From Rhynchonema sp. JSB1_4 (taxonomy: Eukaryota; Nematoda; Chromadorea; Monhysterida; Xyalidae), in contig JASAMV010009015.1 of assembly GCA_030248065.1 (NCBI GenBank), positions 1-64,000 on the forward strand: a DNA stretch of 64,000 nt, read 5' to 3'. Positions 57,444 to 64,000 of this stretch are shown here, one piece after another; positions within the stretch are counted from its first letter, which is position 1; each line of letters opens with the position of its first letter. The position numbers were made by a program, and so were the translations under genes. A model generated the notes under the pieces. The model was not told where the DNA came from. It ran no database searches and worked only from the letters and a program-made list of their open reading frames with translations.

Positions 57444-60400
57444 TTTGCTGAGACTTCGAATTTCGATGGCGGGGCACTGCCTGCAAAGTGAGTAAAACTT
57501 CACAGGAGTTTGTCACTGGAAAGAAACTCAATCCTTTCAAGTTTAAATTTTATGTGCACGCTCACGCAACGCACATGGGAAAATTAGGATTAGAAACCTT
57601 GCAGAAAAAACGAAAAATTTTTCCCTTTTCATTTGGTACCATTTTTTCCGAAGCAGTTTTCTGCGAAAAGAGCCACATTTGACCAAAAAAAACATTTTAG
57701 TGTACTTTCCAAGAAAAAATACATCAATCCAGGCTTCGAAACAGACGCTCGGTGTTTATATACGTTTCGCGTATGGAGCTGGAGCATTGGACTTTGACAC
57801 AAGAAAATTTCGTCATTTTCGTGGCTCGGGGAAGCTTTTTGTCTTATTTTGTGCAGGGGACCTTATTCAGGGGGCTCTATTAATTAGCCGATCCCATTTT
57901 GGGGGCGTGCGGGAGGGGGTCGTATCCAGGTTTTGAGGTAGATGTTCAAAAAAACGGGTTTTTCCGAAAAAACCGCTTTTTTCAAAAAAAATCACCAGTA
58001 CTTTTGGAATTCCGAAGTCAAAAACACCCATTTCTGAGCAATTTTTGCTTTGCTTATGTTAATACCCGCCTGCGTGTTTCAGGCACGAAAAAGGGTAGCT
58101 TTCCAGCTGGTTCAGGCATTTTTAAAACAATTTTGTAACATACAATAGGCTCGAACCCTCAAGAAAATTTCTTGTCATTTTCAGACCAAAAAACACATAT
58201 TTTCTGAAAAATAAATTACCGGTATCCGTAATTTTTCCGGTAAATTTATTTTTGAAAATTACCGGGCTCTGGAAAAAACGATTTTTTCCGTTTTTCCCGA
58301 AAAAAACGTTTTTTTCAGTTATTGTATTCCCTAAAATAGAGCCCCAAAAATACAGCCCCCCTAAAAGGGGTCAGTTAAAAAAAATAGAGCCCCCCAAAAA
58401 TACAGCCCCCCAACTTGGAATTCTCCGCTTTGGGCTCGTAAAGTCATGTTCTTGTGTAGGACACCTCATGTACAACGTTTGTGGTTGGGTATATGATGAT
58501 GTTTATCGTAAAAACCTAAATAGAAGGGGGGGGGCTTTATTAACTCACTGACCCCATTTTGGGGGGCTCTATTCCGGGGGGCCTCTATTAATTCACTGAC
58601 CCGAACCTGAAAAATTGTTCCCCGAAATACCCCCAGAAACCCCTAAAAAGGGGTTTGAAAGGATGCTTTTTCGCTTGTAATCGCATTTATTCGTGTCTAT
58701 TCGTCAATAGGAGGCGTATTATGTGCTCTGAACGAACAACAAACGTGCATAAATGTACCTGTATACCACTATCAAGCCTTAATACACTACAGTATAGGGG
58801 CTGTTACTTAGGGGGTGGGGCTCTATTCCGGGGGGCTCTATTAATTCACTGACCCGTTTTTGGGGGGCTGTATTACGGGGGTCTCTATTCCGGGCCGGGG
58901 AGGGGCTGTATTTAGGTTTTTACGGTAGCCTTTTATGGAAGATTTTCTCCTGAAAACACTCAATAATGACCAGTAACACCCTGACAGAACTCCATTTCAG
59001 GGGCATTTTTTGGGAACATTTTTTGAGATTTTGGGCAGCGAAAAGATACGAGCTCCCTTAAAAATACAGCCCCCTGAAAGGGGTCAGTGAAAAAATACAG
59101 CCCCCTTGTATTTCAGATTTAACGGTAATCACTATATTTTTTGAGGGTTTTTTCTTTTATCATTCCCATTTTTCCTTGTGTTTCTGTCCGAAACATTGCG
59201 CTCACACAAAACGAACCGGAGACCCCCTAAAAAATAACATCAGGCAAACAGCCCAAAACAACAGCCAAAACTGAACAAACAACAAAACGTACCAGAGAAA
59301 CTGGTTTCAGCTTCTTGTGATGTAACAGAATGGCATGAGTCAAACGACGTCAACAACAACAACAATGACGTGGGCTTTGGGCAACATATCGATTTTCTCT
59401 GTCCATGTACAGCGGAGGAAAACATGGGTGCAGTTAGTTCACTAATGGTGTATACTTGCGGTCCGAAAAAAACCGTTTTTTTTTCGAAAAAAAACCGAAA
59501 AAACCGTTTTTTCCGAGGTCCGTAAAAATACGTTTTTATTTTTCCGGAAATTTTTCCAGGTGGCAATTTTTGAAAAAAAACGGTTTTTTCCAAGTTTCCG
59601 AGAAATTTTCCAAGGTTACGAAAGGATGTTGTTAAAACCAATGTACATATATCGGTGCTAAACAGTTCTAAATGAGCACTTTTTAATCTCCAAGTGCATT
59701 TTTAGCATGTTTCAGGCCATTTCCCGACAAAATTTTCTTTAAAATAGGCGTTTTTGGACCGTGGGTATCCTTAAGTACTGAAAAAAACGGTTTTTTTTCA
59801 AAAATATATTTTACGGAAAAATACGCAAGTTATGATGGTGTACAGGCAGGTAATGCAACCTCAGTTGCTCTTGATACTTAAGACAAATTTGTCAAACAAC
59901 CATTCACTAACAAGAATTTCCAATCATCTTTTATTTACAGCTAATATGTATCTGATATGCATGTTCCTAGTTGATCGGCTGCCTGCCAAACAGAATAAAT
60001 CAGATGGAGAACAAAATAGAAAGAAACCAAGTGGGTACCGCAAATAGCAAACCAACGTTAAAAATGATAGAACTCTCTCCGGAACCTTTCAATAACTAGC
60101 AACACAATGGTATCGTGCAGTATACAGAAAACATGATGGATGTACGTAATAAACTACATACGAAATATCATACCAGTAATGACCGCATCATAAACAGGGG
60201 CAGAAGAATAAGTAATCAATGGAAATTTGAACTTGGCCGATATTGCTTAAACTAAAAAACAACACAGACAGGTTTCAAGAGTTACCTGAATAAGAGGCCC
60301 CTTTGAATAATCAATCGCTGTGAAGGACCGAAAAACCAAAAACAAAGAAAGAACAGTGCATGACCCGCAACAATCAGCAAAAATCGAAGTATCAACCTTC

Positions 60401-60496
60401 AAACAATAAAAAAACAACAGAAAAACTCAGTAAACTCGGGCGAACCAAAGAAAAAGGAAATCCATACCAAACAAATAACCAATGAGTAATACAACA
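57444..60496. other. gene-free interval between CX and Tudor genes
   Basis: It contains the GGGGCTCTATTAATTC repeat block (57,860-59,110) and short AAAACCGTTTTTTCC palindromes (57,950, 58,270, 59,470, 59,780). Bases 59,830-60,480 are AT-rich without a recognised ORF. Confidence 0.5.
57860..59110. repeat. repeat block with GGGGGGCTCTATTAATTCACTGACC units
   Basis: GGGGGCTCTATTAATT occurs near 57,873, 58,560-58,600 and 58,835-58,850. Its inverted counterpart (AATACAGCCCCC, GGGGTCAGT) occurs near 58,350-58,410 and 59,070-59,105. The alternation suggests degenerate inverted repeats of one element. No coding potential. Confidence 0.6.
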
Positions 60497-61295
60497 ACTA
60501 ATGAGTCGTTGGGAAATCAAAAAGTCAGGATATCAGATACCCAAAAACCCAAATTTTCGCACGCCAGAACCCAAAATGAAAATCTTTGATTACCAGGGGT
60601 TTGGGGGTTGCCTCCCAAAATAAAAATAATGTAACAAACAGCAGTGCGTTTTGCTCGTTTCTGCCTGTTGCCCTAAAAAAACCTCGGATACCCAAGTATA
60701 GTTGTTAGTGAAAAAACCGTTTTTTCCTGAGAAAAAAGGAAAAAACCGTTTTTTCCAGAGGCCAAAATAACGAACCGATATTTTTTCCGGGCACTGGAAA
60801 AATATCGGACATTTTCGGAAAAATTTCCAAATTTTCCAAAAAAAAAACTTGGACAGTCGCGAGGTGAGTTTCTCAAATCCTCCAAACAACACCATTTTTT
60901 GTCTTTGGTCGACTTATCCAGCATAACTTTTCGTCACGAAGCAATTTTAGACCACATTTTGCCCAAATGTACCCAATTCTAACAGGCGACCAACCTTTGG
61001 CCTGGATAAATACGGAAAAAAGGTTTTTTCAGTAAATATATTTTTCCGGAAAAATTGCAACTATATACCCAAGGGATGGGGTTGTCAAAAAGGTAACTTT
61101 TGGAGGAAAATCGCTACTGGAAGGGCTAAATGGTCATTTTAGGGGCTGTGCTTGCGGCAGCAAGCGACTTTGGCATTTTGGAGGTAAAATGGCTTTATAG
61201 TAGGAGAACCCTGGACAAAAAGTCAGGATAACTGGATACCCCTGGGTGAAAAAATGAAGATACCAGATACTCCGCCCCCATCAACGACACCACTG
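60497..61295. mobile_element. hAT-like MITE, expanded copy
   Basis: The right end AACGACACCACTG and the GGATACCCCTGGGTGAAAAAA block match the 56,659 element in opposite orientation. About 400 bp of AAAACCGTTTTTTCC-rich sequence (60,700-61,050) is inserted in it. Confidence 0.6.
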
Positions 61296-61568
61296 ATCAT
61301 GACTAATTGCAGCACTCTAAATCAACGGGATCGACATACAGGCCAATTTGTGTCGTATTGTGGTCAGTTTGCATTCGAGATCTCGACGTTTCTTGATGTC
61401 ACTCTTATTTATGTCATTGTCCCTTTCCTGGTCAGCTTCCATCATTTCACTGCAAATGTACATACAGTAGTAATGTGACAGCAGTGAGTTTTGCCCGTTT
61501 CGGTCTGTTTTCACAGACAGGCGAGGTGTGTCACAACGCAACAGCCAATGAACAAGTTAAAGACTGAC

Positions 61569-63997
61569 ATGTGTTGTTCGAGCGCTCGCATCGCGTCACG
61601 GACCTTGGCCGTATGTCCGAACTTGACACACACGTCCACCGCCATCACCACTTCGACGAAATCATTGTCGATCACACCCTGAATGTATTAGTGGCTGTGG
61701 CGTTCTGATGAGCGATCAGTAAATTCGTTCGATCAATGAAAATATTGCATTACAAACTTAGAAAGAAGAGCCGAAACACCAGACGGACAACCTTGATCAC
61801 ATCGATGTTCTCCATTTCCCTTCGCTTTTCATCGCTGTTGTCCGATCGCAGCCGTACGATTTTGCCACTCGGTCGATACAACACTTTCTCCTTTTTAGCC
61901 GGATCGTACAATTCAGGTGCTGGACCGATATTGCGAAGGGGGCGTCGCACGTCGTCTAAATGGATAGAAAACGATGAATAATTTGCGCCTCACATGAACA
62001 TCATTTGTTGTAATCCCATTTACATACCACTATTAAGATTGACTTCAGTGCACAGTCCCAGTTTGCACAATTGTTCGGCGACTGACACGGTCCTACCATC
62101 AGGATGTTTCATCGTCAGCTCGACCACGACGGCATTGGTCTGCAATAGGGTTAGAGGTCGGGGGCACACCGGACAGCCGACATCTGGAAGTACCCGACGA
62201 CACCTAAGAAAAAGGCCGACACCCGACAGCTATACAAATACCCAACACCCTACATGTGGTTTTTGAACCAAAAATAGACAAAATTTTGCTCATTTGCATC
62301 ACTAATGCATTTTTTTGGCTCAAGCTACTGAATTCGGTTTTTCAAACGAAATAAACACGTTCTGCGGAATCATTTGGTTCGAAGAATTTTTCCCTCAAAA
62401 TTCTTCTCTCAGAAAAACTAATGTTTTGAACCGTAAGTGTCGGCTCCCAAAAAACTCGACACCCGACATCTGGAGGCACCCGACATCTACACCTTTTTGG
62501 TACCCGAACCCGACATCCCTCTAGCCGCAGTCTGCAAACGAAAACAAACTCGAATTGCAGCCAAAACCAGCGCACCTGGTCGTAGTCAATAATATACATG
62601 TAAAGTTGGGCATCTTGATGTTCTTTCACCGTTTCATTGTCAGTCAGAAACGCGAACTTGTTGGTGATTTGATCGGCCATATGCTGAATGCGATGAAAAG
62701 TTATTGCTGAATTGGCTGACGATTTGTTCACGCAATCTACAATGAAGAAACCGCACTGGTTGGTATGTGAGCGTGGGTGGGAAACGCGCACGGATAGCCT
62801 GCTGCGGCAAATGCGACCATTGCTTGGCCAGGTAGTAGATCTTGGACTGCGAGTTGTGCATTCGAACCACTTGTTTCGTGCCGTAGTCAATGTAGTACAC
62901 CTGAAATGGTCGTCGGTCGATATGAGCAACCCAACAAGCACACGTGTTCGTGACAAGCATCACCCACAAATTGATATTGTGTCTTGCGTGCGAGTATTTG
63001 TGCGGTGAACATCATGATTAAACATCAGCTAACCGACGCTTCCGTTTGTTTGTCATTCCAGTCGGTCACATAAATGCGATGGAACATTTTGGCCGGTTCG
63101 TAATACACGACACCTACCAGATTCGGACCAAGTTCTTCAAATGGAATCTGCAGCGAAAAAATCATTGTTTTTCGTTGACCGAAACTCACACAAAAATTTA
63201 TTCGCCCGTGTTTACCAATTTTCTCTTTTCAACGTCGTTGTAGTAGTGCTGCATTTCTTTCTCCATTTTCATCAATTCTTTCGACCATCTGTCACCTCGC
63301 AGCACCACGTAGAATTCGCTCGGTGAATAGTACTGACGAACATTGACCTGCGAATTTTGTATGTTGGCGATTCATTAGTTTCTGGATTGTTTTATTTGAT
63401 GACGCCTCACATTGGCCCATTCACCTACCAGCAGACCAGCCAATGCACGACCATCACATACCTGCACATGTCTGCGTTTCTGTTCGTCGTTCGTCAGCGG
63501 TGCCCCGTCACCTCCACTCATTGACGTCAGATCGTCACGGGTCAGGCATTCAACAGTTTGTGCACGAATTTTATCGGTCGGTGAGGCCATGCCTGAATCA
63601 TCAAGGAAGTTCCGTGAATGTAGGCTGGTCCATCCCGACGGAGACAGGTGGCCATGAATCACTTTATTTTACCTTTTGGTGTGTTTCGTTTCACAGGTGG
63701 CACCGCAGTCACGTAGCCGCAGCCCCAGAATGGTGCTGGAAACCACAAAAGAATAACTTCAGAAAAACGAGATTGTGTGCGCGTGCGACCAGTGAACGTA
63801 CACTCGGAATCTTCCTCATATCCCTTGGCGGCCACAGCGAATTGTTTGTGCACAAACATGTCGCCGTATTTTCTCAGCAATTTGTCGACCAAAAATTGTG
63901 GGTCGAGATGGACAGATGCTGGAATCACAATCGCGGAGACGGTCAACTGACATGTATCCCACATTAGTACAACAACAGCCACGACCAAACGCGTCAT
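61569..63997 (-). CDS. Tudor-domain protein, partial
   Basis: Ten exons keep phase: 63,802-63,997; 63,673-63,735; 63,462-63,592; 63,234-63,347; 63,034-63,147; 62,721-62,900; 62,576-62,683; 62,028-62,139; 61,792-61,955; 61,569-61,678 (about 430 residues). Exons 4-7 hold an extended Tudor fold: VNVRQYYSPSEFYVVL, then NLVGVVYYEPAKMFHRIYVTDW, then the core VYYIDYGTKQVV with the usual aromatic cage residues. Tudor domains bind methylated arginine or lysine, and extended Tudors of this type scaffold germ-granule and small-RNA proteins. The first exon may start at ATG 63,997 (a hydrophobic MTRLVVAVVVLMW start) or be internal, spliced at 63,946. The 3' end is not located; reading on from 61,569 enters repeat DNA and stops. 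The intron between 62,721 and 62,683 is only 37 bases. Confidence 0.75.
62104..62146 (+). promoter_or_regulatory. candidate Ruby-type motif opposite a Tudor exon
   Basis: ATGTTTCA at 62,104-62,111 with CAAT ending 35 bases later, antisense to the Tudor-gene exon 62,028-62,139. Confidence 0.2.
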
Positions 63998-64000
63998 AAA

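Noticed and set aside
56659..61295. one 4.6-kb transposon bounded by the two hAT-like ends
   Set aside because: A single element would enclose the first exon of the CX gene. Two separate opposite insertions of a 350-bp MITE explain it better.
62342..62956. 204-codon minus ORF
   Set aside because: The exon splits by phase into 62,721-62,900 and 62,576-62,683 with a 37-nt intron. The rest is intron.

Overview
The window is animal DNA from a nematode. The evidence is small introns with a T-rich TTTCAG acceptor, a CX-module membrane protein (a nematode domain), a cuticlin-type zona pellucida (ZP) protein, a nematode-style globin, a saposin-like secreted protein and an FMRFamide-receptor-like GPCR. 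Species cannot be fixed. Exons were joined by hand from conceptual translation and splice-site phase. Where I say a gene is in frame, every junction keeps phase. No homology search was run.

Layout. Bases 1-17,870 are a huge imperfect palindrome. The two ends of this inverted duplication carry opposed copies of the GPCR: a minus-strand copy leaving the window at base 1 and a plus-strand copy ending at 19,796. The middle is a tower of foldback elements, including one of 2.78 kb with a 7-bp target duplication (5,674-8,452) and two copies of a 1.07-kb TTAA-flanked palindrome. Bases 20-24 kb hold a six-exon saposin-like gene whose introns are filled with MITEs (short non-autonomous transposons). 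Bases 24-28.7 kb hold only repeats. A five-exon globin follows (28.7-31.2 kb), then a repeat-rich stretch with a small secreted-protein gene at 36 kb and a small Pro/Asn-rich gene at 39.7 kb. From 40 kb genes are denser: a third TTAA palindrome, a 13-exon cuticlin-like ZP gene (42.1-45.5 kb, minus), a six-exon secreted Cys-rich orphan (47.7-49.8 kb, plus), ribosomal protein eL39 (50.7 kb, minus), an eight-exon CX-module gene (52.0-57.4 kb, minus) with a 1.74-kb palindrome in its last intron, a block of GC/AT-biased repeats, and a Tudor-domain gene (61.6-64 kb, minus) reaching the right edge.

The genes do not form an operon or pathway. The unifying theme is mobile DNA: about 18 foldback/MITE families sit in introns and gene flanks, several with clean target duplications.

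The most unusual signal is a motif. ATGTTTCA (TGTTTCA core) occurs about 30 times on both strands against about 3 expected. It resembles the core (NNGTTTCA) of the Ruby motif that drives nematode type-I piRNA (21U-RNA) transcription. Several MITE families carry one copy in their loop. I suggest a dispersed piRNA-locus cluster partly spread by MITEs, but the downstream YRNT start motif is not clearly enriched by hand count, so this is a hypothesis.
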